Source: Jackrogersella multiformis | Taxonomy: Eukaryota > Ascomycota > Sordariomycetes > Xylariales > Hypoxylaceae | Length of the DNA: 64,000 bases | Direction of reading: 5' to 3' | Assembly (NCBI GenBank): GCA_902806575.1 | Contig: CADCXD010000004.1 | Span: 62,001 to 126,000 of the forward strand | Shown here: positions 21,732-33,059 of the stretch, piece after piece | How the letters are laid out: every line of letters begins with the position of its first letter | How positions within the stretch are numbered: the first letter of the stretch is position 1 | Translations under genes and position numbers: made by a program | Notes under the pieces: model-generated | The model's database searches: none | The model's input: the letters and a program-made list of their open reading frames with translations, nothing else | Told to the model about the DNA's origin: nothing

Positions 21732-23974
21732 GGAAGCTAGTCAAGTGGATTCTGAGGATCCGAAAGCAGGAAACTCCGTATGGGTGTTACATTAATTTAT
21801 ATTGCACGTTGTGCGTTCCTAAGTACGGAAAGCTGAGGTGATGGTTAGGGAGCATGAGGTAGGTAGGAACTGTCAAAGTCTGTCATTTTGTCCCCTCACG
21901 CCTAGCTTACTAGACGAGATGAACGTAAATGTAGATATTATCATGACCCATAAGATTCAACCTCTAGGTTACCTACGTAGGTTATTGATATATCCCCGAG
22001 AAGAATTCAAACAATAGTTCACCGAGCATCTAAACTACCTACTTCGGTATATTATTACTAGCTTTTAGCAGGAGAACCAAAGGTTACGGTTACAAGACAT
22101 ATAAATGTGACCTATAAAGGTGTCTACGCCAACCACTTCCGATTTGTAGAGCAGACGAGTAGCTATTTATAGGACTGACCAAGATGTCAAGAAATAAAGT
22201 AGTATGGATATCCTTGTCATTCGCCCGAGCCGTCAAATAACATTTGCCCCGTGAATTCTAAGGTAGGTAGCCTATTCGATTTAATACCGAAGGATATGAA
22301 ATCTTTCCTATTTTAGGTGATCGTTACCGCCGGTAACGCAATTGCCATCCTGCAAATGAGATTCGAATGGGACCTTTCGGCCTTAACAATCACCATTAAA
22401 GGTTGTCTTAAATGCAGCATAGTAATTGTAAGCACAATGATGTACTCAACGCAGCTCCGAGAAGAGCACGTTGAATAAACGAATCGTCGTGTGACTATTT
22501 GCTCCATTAGGTCTGGAACACTGACACCTACCCGAAGAGGTATGGCGTAGGTAGCCAGGTTCTATTTTAGTGACGTTGCAGCGGCTAAGGTGGGAATAAG
22601 CTCATACTAATGTAGTGTAGATGGACTATCCGATCTAAGGAAGTCCATTTTAAACCTTGGAACTTTAATGCAATTATTACCGCCTAAGATTTGATGGCGC
22701 GAGCGATTATCTAGACTACCTAGGTACCTACCTAAGTTAGAGAGTTTACCTAGGTACTAAGTCAAACAAGGCATAACTCCGACGGAGTTCCTAGCTACAA
22801 CTATTACTAATTCGCCGATATATATCTCGCTGTCTTCGAATAACCTTACGGCAAGGATGTACAAGAATCGGTGTTAGGTATAAGTTACTTGTTTAGGCAG
22901 TAGAAGACTCTACTAATTTCGGTATAAGATCTAAAATGACAAGTAGAAGAATTTTCGAATACCCATCTAATTAGTAGCTCATTGTGATTATCGAGAACTA
23001 CCGAGGCACGATCGTAGTCTGAAATACTAGCTAGGGGGCGCCGATATGGGTACTTAGAGCAAAGTCATACAAATCTCAAGGTTATAAGCCGAAGATTTCG
23101 GGAGATTCATGCAGGTAATTCCAAGATAACCGTTCAAACAAGGTACGCCTAAGCTTAGGAAGGTCTAGCTTGAAGTCCCCTACGCTGGTGCTGAACACAA
23201 TCACAGGCAAATTTGCATAGAGCCTCATAATCGGTGCCTACCTAGTGCCTACTAGACATAATTAATCTTTCGTAAACTATCTACTGCCTAAAAAAGATCG
23301 AGGTTCTCCCTGATTACAGTAAGTTGCCGTTTATAGAATAATGCCCGGATCATCACGCCCCTATCATAGCTATGGCCAATCTTCGAGTTTCGAGACCCCA
23401 AACATGTTCGGCTACAATATGCACAGCTATCTTTCGGTGAAGAGTTGCTTTGACGGGAACACTCTGCATGAATTTCAGTAAGCGTCGAAGTCGAGAGCAA
23501 TTCCCGGGTTTCCTCCTCCGTAGGTTGGACCGAAGCTAGTACCAGCGCTGAGATACCAAGTTCATGATACATCGAAATTCGGCCAGTTTATGGCTCTCTG
23601 CTGATGTATGGAACCGGAGGCGGAAGCGTTATATTATATTATAATCCAACTGCATTTATTAGGAGGTTTTTATGACCCGTATCTCCGTTCGACTCTCTTT
23701 CAGGTGTTACTAGGTTACGTCGAGCGAGAAGCATAAAAGTCAAATATAGGTACTTGGGTAGATAACGTATAATGCTTACCTAGGTATATATATAGTTTAA
23801 GAGATACTGGATTTCTCGAATCGATGGGAATTAAGTCTTACATATCATACTCATTCTAGCTCTACTCTACATAGTCAAACTGGTCCATACCTAGGTACCC
23901 ACATAAGTCCATACTATACTCCGACACCCACTAAGAGACAAGTCCGAAGCCGCGAACCTTATAGATCTAGGAAT
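21732..23974. other. 2.2-kb intergenic region
   Basis: No supported gene. It contains TACCTAGGTA palindromes at 22717-22726, 22747-22756, 23777-23786 and 23888-23897, the last two within 200 bases of the downstream transporter start. There is a short palindrome CGTTACCGCCGGTAACG at 22322-22338. A 94-residue minus-strand frame at 23288-23572 has some coding-like character (charged and serine-rich) but no recognisable family and no neighbouring exons I can join. Confidence 0.6.
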
Positions 23975-25931
23975 ATGGATCATGACCCGGATGTTCGCAG
24001 CGTATCAAGCCTTGAAGCGGTAACGAGAACACCGGATGAAAATTCGGTAGTAGAAAGCCAGTCACAAACTTCAACACCAGAGACTGAGCTCCAAGATCAA
24101 ACATTACGCCTACCATTCCCCCAGCTTATATCCGCCTACCTTTGCCTAGCTGGCATTTATTTTATATCTATACTTGACATCAACTCCGTCGCCACAGCTC
24201 TACCATCTATAGCGAACTCTCTAAATGCCGGCAACACCATCACCTGGACCGGAACGGCTTATGTGATGGGACAAACAGCGTTTCAGCCATTATATGGGCG
24301 ATTGTCTGACATCTTCGGCCGCAAGGTCGTTCTCATGTCTTGTATAGGTTTTCTAATTGTCGGCGATATTCTCTGCGGGTTTGCTCAAACCGCCATATGG
24401 CTTTATGTCTGCCGTGCCTTCAGCGGTATCGGTGGCGGCGGTATTAGCTCACTCGTGCAGATCACCGCTAGCGATCTGGTCAGCCTCAAAGACCGTGGTA
24501 AATACCAAGGCATACTAAGCTCTGCGATCGGCCTGGGCGCTAGTACCGGTCCCTTTATCGCGGCTGGCATCATGGCTAACTCTAGAGACGGTTGGAGGTG
24601 GATCTTCTGGGTTCCTCCGATTCTTGCTGCGGCTGTGAGTACACCCCCGGGAATCTTTTACATATATCCAGCTGATATTATACCCACTCTATCCTATTTA
24701 CCTTGGAGTAGAGAACGCACCTTAAGCCAGAAACGGCTGACATCTGTGTAGTGTATGTCAATAATGTGGATATGCCTACCCCTGAAGCCGGTGAAGGGTG
24801 TAATGTCAGTCAAGATACGACAAATCGATTGGATTGGATTATTTACGGTTGTAACCGGAGTGCTATTTCTTATAGTAAGTACCACAGCCGCCGGCGTGCC
24901 GTTGATACTAATACGATATAGATACCTATCAACTCAGGCGGGAGTATATTCCCATGGAATGCTGCCGTCATTATTTCCCTTCTGGTATTGGGAGGCATAT
25001 TTATCTTCCTCTTCGGCGTGGTCGAGATATGGATCGCCAAGCTTCCCATGATACCGCTACGTCTATTCAGCCAGGTATCAACAAGTATAATATATCTACA
25101 AAGCGCTCTGTACAACGGAGTATGGCAGATAGATTTATATTTCCTCCCTATGTACTTCCAAAACGTCAGGGACTATAGCCCTCTACAAACCGCAATGCTT
25201 ATGTTGCCTCTTCTCCTCACGCAAAGCGTTGCTGGTGTGGTTGCGGGACAGATCACGTCTAAACTTGCTAGGTAAGCCATAAACTACCGTCTATGGGTAT
25301 GCTTCCTTATTAACTAACTGATCGCAGGCCCGCCCCTGTGATATATGGCGGGCTCGCGTTGTGGGTATTGGGAGCAGGCTTAAAAGTCATATTTTCGCGA
25401 ACTACCCCTATTGGCGTATACGTGGTGGCCTTAATTATCGAAGGTGCCGGTGTCGGGTTCATCTTACAGCCAGGTAAGACTTGTTCCTACAAAATAAAGG
25501 TACCTTACTACATTACTTTGGTTGGAGTACTGATATCTACTCGCCTAGCTCTCGTCGCCCTGCAAGCCTTATCTAGGCCAGAGGACCGCGCCGTAGCAAC
25601 TTCGACAAGAAATCTAATGCGCATGCTCGGGTCAGTTTTTAGCTTAGCAGTAGCTACTACCGTCCAATTCGAGTTTATGAAATCGGGTTTGACGGATGCA
25701 ATCCCGTCTGCTCTTCGGTCGCGTGTAATTCAAGGATTGTGGAGAAAGGGTGAATCTGGCTCAGAAATGTGGGAGTCGCAAATTCTAGACGCAAAACTCA
25801 AGGGTGTGCACGCCGTGTTTATTATGATGGTTCCAATGATGGCAGTATGCTTGCTGGGCTGTGTATTTATCCCCAACATACGATTAAAGGGCGATAAAAA
25901 GACGAGTGACGAGAAGGAAGAGCAGAAGTGA
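23975..25931 (+). CDS. DHA2-family (14-TM) MFS drug:H+ antiporter
   Basis: Exons 23975-24634, 24752-24874, 24922-25271, 25328-25473 and 25549-25931 give 553 aa. About 45 acidic and serine-rich N-terminal residues are followed by about 14 helices. MFS motif A reads LYGRLSDIFGRKVVL, and the antiporter motif C region reads IGLGASTGPFIAAGIM. WRWIFWVPP, LPLKPVKG, IDWIGLF, PINSGGSIFPW and the RPEDRAVATSTRN segment are typical of fungal DHA2 multidrug and mycotoxin exporters. It would export small hydrophobic compounds across the plasma membrane by proton exchange. Introns are 117, 47, 56 and 75 nt. The 75-nt intron 4 is a multiple of three without a stop, but splicing restores GFILQPALVALQAL. The tail is lysine- and glutamate-rich. 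It stands next to a sugar-type permease and an O-methyltransferase. Confidence 0.92.
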
Positions 25932-26927
25932 CAAAGTTAAAGGGGCATCGAGGAGAACAGGCGGTCTGCTTATGATGTATTGGTATATGTGATAGAATAA
26001 AGATGTAACTTATTCATCTAGGTATGCAAAGGCTATCTGGTGATGAATGAGAATTAAGAAATACTTTGGTATGGGAAATGGAAAGGGGGAAGCCGAAAAG
26101 AGCAGTCGGTCAGGAAGCTAGTATATAGCCACCTAGGAAGGCGGATGACGGCAACAGTCGGTACTTTAATAGAACCAGAAGGCACATCTGGCCGAGTATA
26201 TACTATTCGCTATAATATCTCCGGGTTTTCCCTCTTACCTACCAGGTAGTTAAAGCTGCAAGACTTAGTCCAGATCCACGGACTTCGGGCCGCTTTTCCA
26301 GTAACTCACCTCATGATTAACCTAGCCATCACCTACACCTAGGTAGGTAAGTTTAGTAATCCGTGAGATTAGCAGGTAGGTGAGAGGTAATATCGAAATT
26401 CCAGGTTAGTACAGAAAAGTATACACGGTAAGGAACACGCGACCAATCATTTCGTAAACCAATAAAATTGAACGACGAGACAAATCATGATCTGATGAAA
26501 GTATATATCATATAATAGGATGAACTATTGCACGTAGGACGAGCGTGGTATTATCCTTGACTGATGGTTACCTAGGTACCTAAAACGATCTGAATGGTGG
26601 AATAAAATCGAAAATCTTGATTAAGTTGCATAAGGTCTCGCGATGGACGGATATATCGAAGCGAGCTTACCAGGCCAGCTTTAGTTCCCCAGAATTCCCC
26701 GACCTCCACATCTTACCCCAATGCCTCCATTGGTTAGCCCTACCCATGTCGATGTAGCGATGAAGAGTCTAGCTGTGTCTATTGCCTGCCGAAGTTAGCA
26801 GGATGTAAGGTAATATAAATGTCACCCTTCCGTAAGGTCTTCCTTAACTACAGCTAACATATATTTAGAGTGCTTGTTCCAAGAGACAGTATCCTATCTA
26901 AGTTAGTCGTTATCACTCGAATCCACC
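25932..26927. other. intergenic region between two MFS genes
   Basis: About 1 kb. An AATAAAG signal near 25995 is a plausible polyadenylation element of the DHA2 gene. A TACCTAGGTA palindrome lies at 26569-26578. No gene seen. Confidence 0.6.
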
Positions 26928-28917
26928 ATGATGATTCAAATACCGGTTGGCAGTGCCCAGAAGGTGGCCGATCAGGAGTTGGAGGAGAAACTAGGACACA
27001 CCGCCATCTTAGACGCAAAGCAGGCCACAGACGACGAACATGCGCAGGCACTCGTGCAAGGCCTACGGGAAAACCGCAAGGCCGTGTTCTGGTCCGTTTT
27101 GCTTTCTATGACCATTATAATGGAAGGGTAGGCCACTACGAGCCCTATGATTTTATTGGGAGGCTTCTATGCTAAGCGTTGAAGTTATGATGGTATCCTC
27201 ATAGGAAATTTCTTCGCCTACCCTGAGTTCCAAAAGAAGTTCGGACATTACTTTGGCGAGAAGGTCGGCTGGCAAGTCACAGGAGAATGGCAGACAGCCT
27301 TGAATATGAGTAGCACCGCCGGCGCTATAGTTGGTATGTCGTAGTCTCGTGTGTCTAGGTTAGACTTTCCTAGATAGCAAACCTCTTGGTCTGTACCTAC
27401 CTACCTAAGGTAATATCCACAGCTAACGTACTTAACCCATAATAGGTGGATTAATCAACGGTTACGTGGCTTCTAGGTTCGGCTATCGGTGGACTCTTAT
27501 AATATCCTTAGGCATGCTTAATGCTTTCATCTTCGTCGTCTTCTTCGCCCCTGGCGCCCAAGTCTTGCTCGTGGGACAGATCCTCTGCGGATTATCCTGG
27601 GGTGTCTTCGCAACGTTAGCCCCCGCTTACGCATCCGAGGTTTGCCCTACCAATCTACGTGGTTACTTGACTACCTATGTCAATCTCTGTTGGGCTATCG
27701 GCCAACTCCTCGCCACTGGAGTGTTGCGCGGATGCCTTCACATAAGCGGGGAAATGGGCTATCGTATCCCTTTTGCCATTCAATGGGTATAACACCCTTT
27801 TACGACACAAGGTGTATCGATATTATAGTGTGGTACATCTAACTAGTTACAGTTATGGCCTATCCCTCTTATGGTCGTGTGCTTTTTGGCCCCGGAGAGC
27901 CCGTGGTGGCTTGTTCGTGTCGATCGCCTCGAACAAGCCAGGCATTCCATAGTGAGGCTTGGTGGCCAGAAAACTGACGAACAGATAAGCAACCAGCTTG
28001 CTATGATGGTCCACACCATCAGGATAGAAGCCGAAGCGACGCGTGGTGCTATATACTTGGACTGCTTCAGAGGTGCCAATCTGAGGCGTACAGAGATTGT
28101 CTGTGTTGCACTCATGGGGCAGATTCTCTCGGGAAGTAGTTTTGCTTATACGCCAACCTACTTCTTTACTACTGCCGGTATGAATACTGCCCAGGCTTTC
28201 AATCTTAGCTTGGGAGCTAAGGGGATGGCTTTTCTCGGGACGGTATTGTGAGTAGTAAAATAACGCCGTGTCTTATCCCTGATAGCTTTCTAACATTATC
28301 ACCACCAGGTCATGGTGGCTCATCTCATATTGGGGTAGACGTCCTCTGTACATAGGAGGCATGGGACTCCTATCCGTAATCCTAATGTTTATTGGGATCC
28401 TCGATGTATCAGCAGGTAAACGAGGACTCTGGCCGTCAGGTGGTCTCTGTGTTCTGTGGCTATTTGTCTATTCCCTTACTATTGGACCTCTAGCCGTATG
28501 TAAACCATAAAACCCTTGCCCCTATTATGATGCTGAAATTTTCTTTAGTATAGCATTATCTCAGAGACTTCATCCGTTCGATTGCGGCCTCTGTCTGTCG
28601 TGCTCTCTCGTACTTCCTACCAACTCGTCAACATAATCTCGCAGTTTTTGCAGGCCTACATGATGAACCCCATCGAGTGGAATCTTCTCGGAAAGACAGG
28701 CTTCTTCTGGGGCGGCACTGCCTTTTGTGTCTTCGTATGGGCGTACTTTCGCCTGCCCGAGCTCAAGGGTCGGACATACGAAGAGCTTGACATCTTGTTC
28801 ATGAACGAAGTCCCGGCGCGCAAGTTCGCAACTACGCATGTCGACCCGTATGCCGCTATTATAGTAGCAACTGACGATGCGATTGAAATCAAGGATTATC
28901 GAAGCTCGGTATCTTAA
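26928..28917 (+). CDS. MFS sugar (MAL/alpha-glucoside-type) permease
   Basis: Exons 26928-27127, 27185-27333, 27446-27786, 27853-28247, 28309-28495 and 28549-28917 give 546 aa. Introns are 57, 112, 66, 61 and 53 nt, all GT-AG. An N-terminal cytosolic segment of about 55 residues precedes the first helix (VFWSVLLSMTIIMEGYD). Sugar-porter landmarks: IGNFFAYPEFQKKFG, GYVASRFGYRWTLI (loop 2-3), a PTNLRGYLTTYVNLCWAIGQ segment, PESPWWLVR after helix 6, SYWGRRPLYIGG (loop 8-9) and ETSSVRLRPLSVVLSR. The final PELKGRTYEELDILF motif closes the sugar-porter core. The MAL/alpha-glucoside:H+ symporter branch fits best (LIGNFFAYPEF and PESPWWLVR), so a disaccharide or glycoside substrate is inferred. Two adjacent ATGs (26928, 26931) compete as start. 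Confidence 0.92.
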
Positions 28918-29336
28918 GAGATTCACCAGCAGCAATTTCTTTATATTCGAGTGTGAAAACTATTATATTCAAAGCATTTTCTATGGGTTCCACCAAGAGA
29001 TCCTATCTACTGTATCTTTGGCCATATAAGTGTCAGGTTGCAATAACATAGTACATCCCTCAACCTCTCTCAAGCGTAGATAAAGGGGGTCTTGATAAAT
29101 TGCTCAGGTTTGGGTGAGCACTGTATGCTCGTCGTTTTGTTGCGGCCAATATACCTTGGCTAGATTCCAGAAACTAACGTTGCTTCGCCGTGGCAGCTAA
29201 CTTGAGAAATGTAAGGATACCTCTGAGTGAGACTACTTGTCCTAAAGTACACGCATAACAGCCTGGTTAGTATATTTCTAAGATGATTGTGAAGTAGATA
29301 CCACTTGAACTGATAATCAGTGATCTTCTTCGTTCT
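28918..29336. other. convergent intergenic region
   Basis: About 420 bases between the 3' ends of the sugar permease and the O-methyltransferase. Nothing beyond likely 3' UTR sequence is seen. Confidence 0.6.
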
Positions 29337-30605
29337 TCACGGACCCTTTTTCAACATCATAATATGCTCCCCTGAGTCTTCCCTATATCGTATTACATTG
29401 CTTAAAGACAGACCTGCTCTCCCGAATATGCTTTCAAATTCTTGGAGGGTTCTTTCCCGTGCCCCAAAGAACATCCCCATGACCAAATCCACGTAACAGG
29501 CGTACCAGGCAAGATCGAGTTCTCGAATAACAATGTCATCGATCAACATCAGCGAGTCTCCGTCCATCGCCTCGCGAGTTTGACTTAAAATTTTTACGCA
29601 CTCGTCATCTGACCAGTTGTGTAGAATTCTCCGAAGATGATAGATTCTTGCAGCCTTCATCGGTTGTTCGGTAAAGAAATCATAGTCTTGGTGTTCAACT
29701 ATCTCAGACTGAAGTCCTGTAATTGTCGCTTGAAGGTCTTGGTTGACCACTTTGCCAACTAAATCAGGATGCTTCTCCCGCAGCTCAATACAAGATTGAC
29801 CATTTCCCCCACCTATATCGACGAACATGATACTCTCTGGTGCTGAGGCTTGAAGTAAATGATCTAACGGCAGCACATCGAATGCTGATCTCTGCCGCTT
29901 GTGCGCCTCTGCCATATATTGTTGGAAGTCCCATCTATATTCGGGACGCTTTGCGAGCCATTCAAACATCGAGTCATCAGTAGAGTGTCCGAGCTGGAAG
30001 GCGGTGATGTTTAAAGACGAAGTATCATTATAGTTGTTGTTCGCGAGTAAAGTTGGCGCGGCTAGACAGGACGGTAATATACACACAGTACCGAAGCGAA
30101 GCCCAGCGGCGTAACCGGGGTTGGCGAGAAATCGTGTGAGCATAGACGGCGCCCACATTCGATGCAAGGGCAAGGTAATCATGAATTGCGACGCAAGATA
30201 TCGCAATATACGTCCTGTAGAAACATTTAGATAATTTCTCGATAACGATATTTCCTATCACCTATTACCTAACAATAGCTCACTCGCTTTAGTCTTCGCG
30301 GCTATAATTTCAGTTGATACAGGCTCCTTGCTCTGCAACAAAATCTCAAATATGCGGAGATCACTAGCAATACGCGGTATAACCAACTGTAGCGGCTACC
30401 TATAACAATGAGTGTGAGTATCCAATATGAATTTCATAGGCGAGACTATACCAACCGCGCTAAGGAGTCTATGTTGAAGAACATACTCGTCCTCTATTTT
30501 TGCGGAGAATGATCGGACGGCTTCCCAAAGCCTCTGTCGTTGATCTTTGTCTTCCGGTCTTGGGAATGACTCCAGGCGATCGATCAAAGCTGTTACTTTA
30601 TCCAT
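29337..30605 (-). CDS. SAM-dependent O-methyltransferase (fungal secondary-metabolism type)
   Basis: Exons in coding order 30605-30456, 30386-30269 and 30214-29337 give 381 aa. The N-terminal half is the helical dimerisation and winged-helix region (LVIPRIASDLRIFEILLQS, then ASELLLGRILRYLAS, then MWAPSMLTRFLANPGYAAGLRF). The C-terminal Rossmann fold has SAM motif I as FVDIGGGNG (220-228), then VVNQDL, and YHLRRILHNWSDDECVKIL with the catalytic base His288. LMLIDDIVI and a C-terminal FGRAGLSLSNVIRYRED segment follow. These are the landmarks of plant-COMT-like fungal enzymes (sterigmatocystin and aflatoxin OmtA class) that methylate hydroxyls of polyketides or phenolics. The donor of intron 1 is the weaker GTTGGT, but phase and homology leave no good alternative. 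It is the last intact gene before the AT-rich block. Confidence 0.9.
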
Positions 30606-31074
30606 GGACGTTACTTTCTATGACCTTGATAGTTGAATGAATATTTAACTACATAGGTAGGGACTCAGTCATATCTGTGATATATAGTAGTAGCTAGAGT
30701 CGTTATATAGTTGGAAGGACACGAAGAAAACAATGTACTGGTCGAGTTATATCTTTAAAATGACATGGCAAAATCAAAATAATGTTAAATGAACACCCCC
30801 CTCCCCCCCTTTCAAATTTGCACGAGATCTAAACATGCATGCTCACGGCATATCCGACGTATCCCATGTAGGTCTGGTTATGTACATATAATATCACCTG
30901 AGACAATCGACTTATTGTTGCTTGACTACTTAGGAATTCGGTATCCGTATTAACTTGTTCTACGATACGTACTAGTTAATAATCAAGACAAAAGCACACA
31001 AGCATAGTATAACGATTTGATTAGAATAAGCCAAGTATCATTTCTAATATGACATTGAACCGGAGTGAGAGAAA
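30606..31074. other. intergenic region at the border of the AT-rich block
   Basis: Promoter side of the O-methyltransferase gene. It contains a C-rich tract (about 30795-30810). No gene seen. Confidence 0.5.
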
Positions 31075-31334
31075 TGGGCGTCACGTGACCATTTTTTGGC
31101 TATAAAACCTGACCTTTTGATCAGTTGTTTTTGACCTGTTACGCACCGTTTTGGATACCTTTACAGCTACCTACTTACAGCTCTTATTTTAGACCTTATT
31201 CTATTTGGTGATGGCTTCCTTTACTGATCGTTGTTGATTCGTATCCTTCAAACCGGGAGAAGCGTAACCGCTTAGGTCCTATGAGGACCTAAATGACTAT
31301 CTCTACCCTTTAAGAGCTTCTCGCTCTGGTTTAA
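31075..31334 (+). mobile_element. LTR-like unit, nearly free of RIP mutations
   Basis: A 260-bp unit with a palindromic E-box TCACGTGA (31081-31088), a TATA box TATAAAA (31101-31107) and a perfect 8-bp hairpin TTAGGTCC/GGACCTAA with loop TATGA (31272-31292). It is immediately followed by a TGG-initiated sequence that is the complement of a tRNA 3' end, as in an LTR followed by a primer-binding site. A heavily RIP-mutated copy lies at about 62,530-62,790. The exact left border is uncertain. Confidence 0.6.
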
Positions 31335-31380
31335 TGGCGACCACCACGGGACTTAAACCCGTAACCTCAGTCTTAAGAGG
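31335..31380 (-). other. tRNA 3'-half / primer-binding-site sequence
   Basis: Read on the minus strand, these 46 bases have the geometry of a tRNA 3' half. From the 3' end they give CCA, a discriminator G, a 7-nt acceptor strand GGTGGTC, and a T-arm with a perfect 5-bp stem ACGGG/CCCGT and loop TTTAAGT. Before that comes an anticodon-loop-like CTTAAGA. No 5' half is present because AT-rich sequence takes over. On the plus strand it starts TGG right after the LTR-like unit, the expected layout of a retrotransposon primer-binding site. The isoacceptor is not resolved. A mutated counterpart follows the right-hand LTR copy. Confidence 0.55.
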
Positions 31381-32832
31381 ATTATACATTATATATTTAA
31401 GCTTTAAAGAAAAATAAAGTAAATAACGAGGATACTTATAAATAACGTTAATCGAAAGGATCTCGTTAACTTTAATAACCTTTTAATAATTAAAAATCAC
31501 CTTTTAAAACTTTTTTTTAATAATTTCGTTATATATTTTTTATATATTCGTTTAATTAATATACGTTATTATAAAACCTTTATTTTTAAAGTTATTTAAA
31601 TATAATATTAACGTTATTATTATAAAGTTTAAGTATTACGTTATTAATTAATTAATTTTATTAAGTAATATACGTTTAAAAAATATAAATTTAATAATTA
31701 ATTTAATCGTTAATTATTTTTTAATTAATCGTAAATATTATAATATTATATTAATCGGTTGACTTTTTTACTTTAATATTTTTTAATATTCTTTATTTTA
31801 TAAAAATAATTATTTAAAATAATTTAAAGCCTTTAATAAAAAAATAAAATTTAACCTTTAAAAAATAATTAAAGAAATATCCCGTTAAATAAATAATTAA
31901 AAATTTAAAAATAAAATTATAATAATTATTAAAAACGTTAAAACTTAAAAAGAAGTAAAGGTTTTATTAAAAATTAATTTTAAACATTTTAATTTAATAA
32001 TTTAATAAACGAACTTTTATATTATAACTTTATTAAATTATTAGATTTTTTAATTAATTTTAATATAAAAATTCGAGAAATAAAAAATATCGGTGTTATT
32101 ATTAATTAAAAGTTTTATATATTAAAAATTATCTTTTAAATCGATAATAAATTTTTATAAGTTATTTTAATTAATAATTAATTAATCTTTCAAATTTAAA
32201 AAAAACTTAATTATAAAAAGTATAAATTAATAAACCGTAAAATAAAAAGATAAAAAGAATTATAAAAATTAATTTACTTTATATAAACTTTTTTATAAAT
32301 AAATAAACCTTCGTTAAAGCTTTTAATTTATAATAATTAATTTAATATATCGTTAAAGGTAATTTAACGATTAAAATTCTTCGAAATTTTAATTAAATAA
32401 AAATCCACTTTTTATTTAATTAACATCGATTTTTAAAAAAACGATAAAAAAACGATCGAATTAACGAGTTAATTATTTAATTAAATAATTAAATAATTAA
32501 TAAATCGCGTAATTATTTAAAAAAAAATTTAAAAAGGTTTTTATTTTAATAAAATATATATATATAACCTTTATTTTAAAATAAATTATATTATATTATA
32601 TTAAAGCTTTAATAATAACCTTATAAGTTTTTTAATAAATATAATTAAAATATAAAAACTTATATTAAATAACGTTTATTTATTTAACTTAATTTTAAAA
32701 CGTTTTAATAATATATATATTCGATTAAAATAACCTCGTTATTTATATTTTTTCGGTTAATATTAATTTTATTATAATTAAATTAACGATTAAATTATAA
32801 CGTATTTTTAAAACATATATTTTTACTTTATT

Positions 32833-32943
32833 AAAAAATACCGGTTATATTATACGTAAGTAATTAATTAAATAACCGGATAAATTTTCCCACGTTAAAC
32901 CGTAAGTTCGAATTAATTAAAATAAGCTTTTAAAACTTTAATA
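32833..32943 (+). repeat. conserved 111-bp repeat, left copy
   Basis: Matches 60293-60403 in the same orientation at a constant offset of 27,460, with only about ten differences and no gap by eye. This is far more similar than other repeat pairs in the block. It contains AAGTTCGAATTAA, resembling a pol III B-box (consensus GGTTCGANTCC). Upstream, GTAATTAATTAAATAACCGGA sits where an A-box and D-arm would be. A tRNA-derived SINE origin is speculative. Confidence 0.7.
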
Positions 32944-33059
32944 CGTTTTATTTTTCATTAATTACCTTTACTTTTTTTACTTAAATAACTTTTTTATTAT
33001 ATTTTTAAATTAATATATTTTTATATTTTATAATTTTTAATAATATTTTTATTAAAATT

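Noticed and set aside
22322..22338. Palindrome CGTTACCGCCGGTAACG
   Set aside because: Single short palindrome with no neighbouring feature; could be a transcription-factor site but nothing supports it.
23288..23572. 94-residue minus-strand frame
   Set aside because: Some coding-like residues, but no family, no joinable exons and no second line of evidence.
30036..30089. Possible extra intron in the O-methyltransferase (GTACTG to TCTAG)
   Set aside because: It would be only 30 nt, below the fungal minimum, and the unspliced reading fits the family length.
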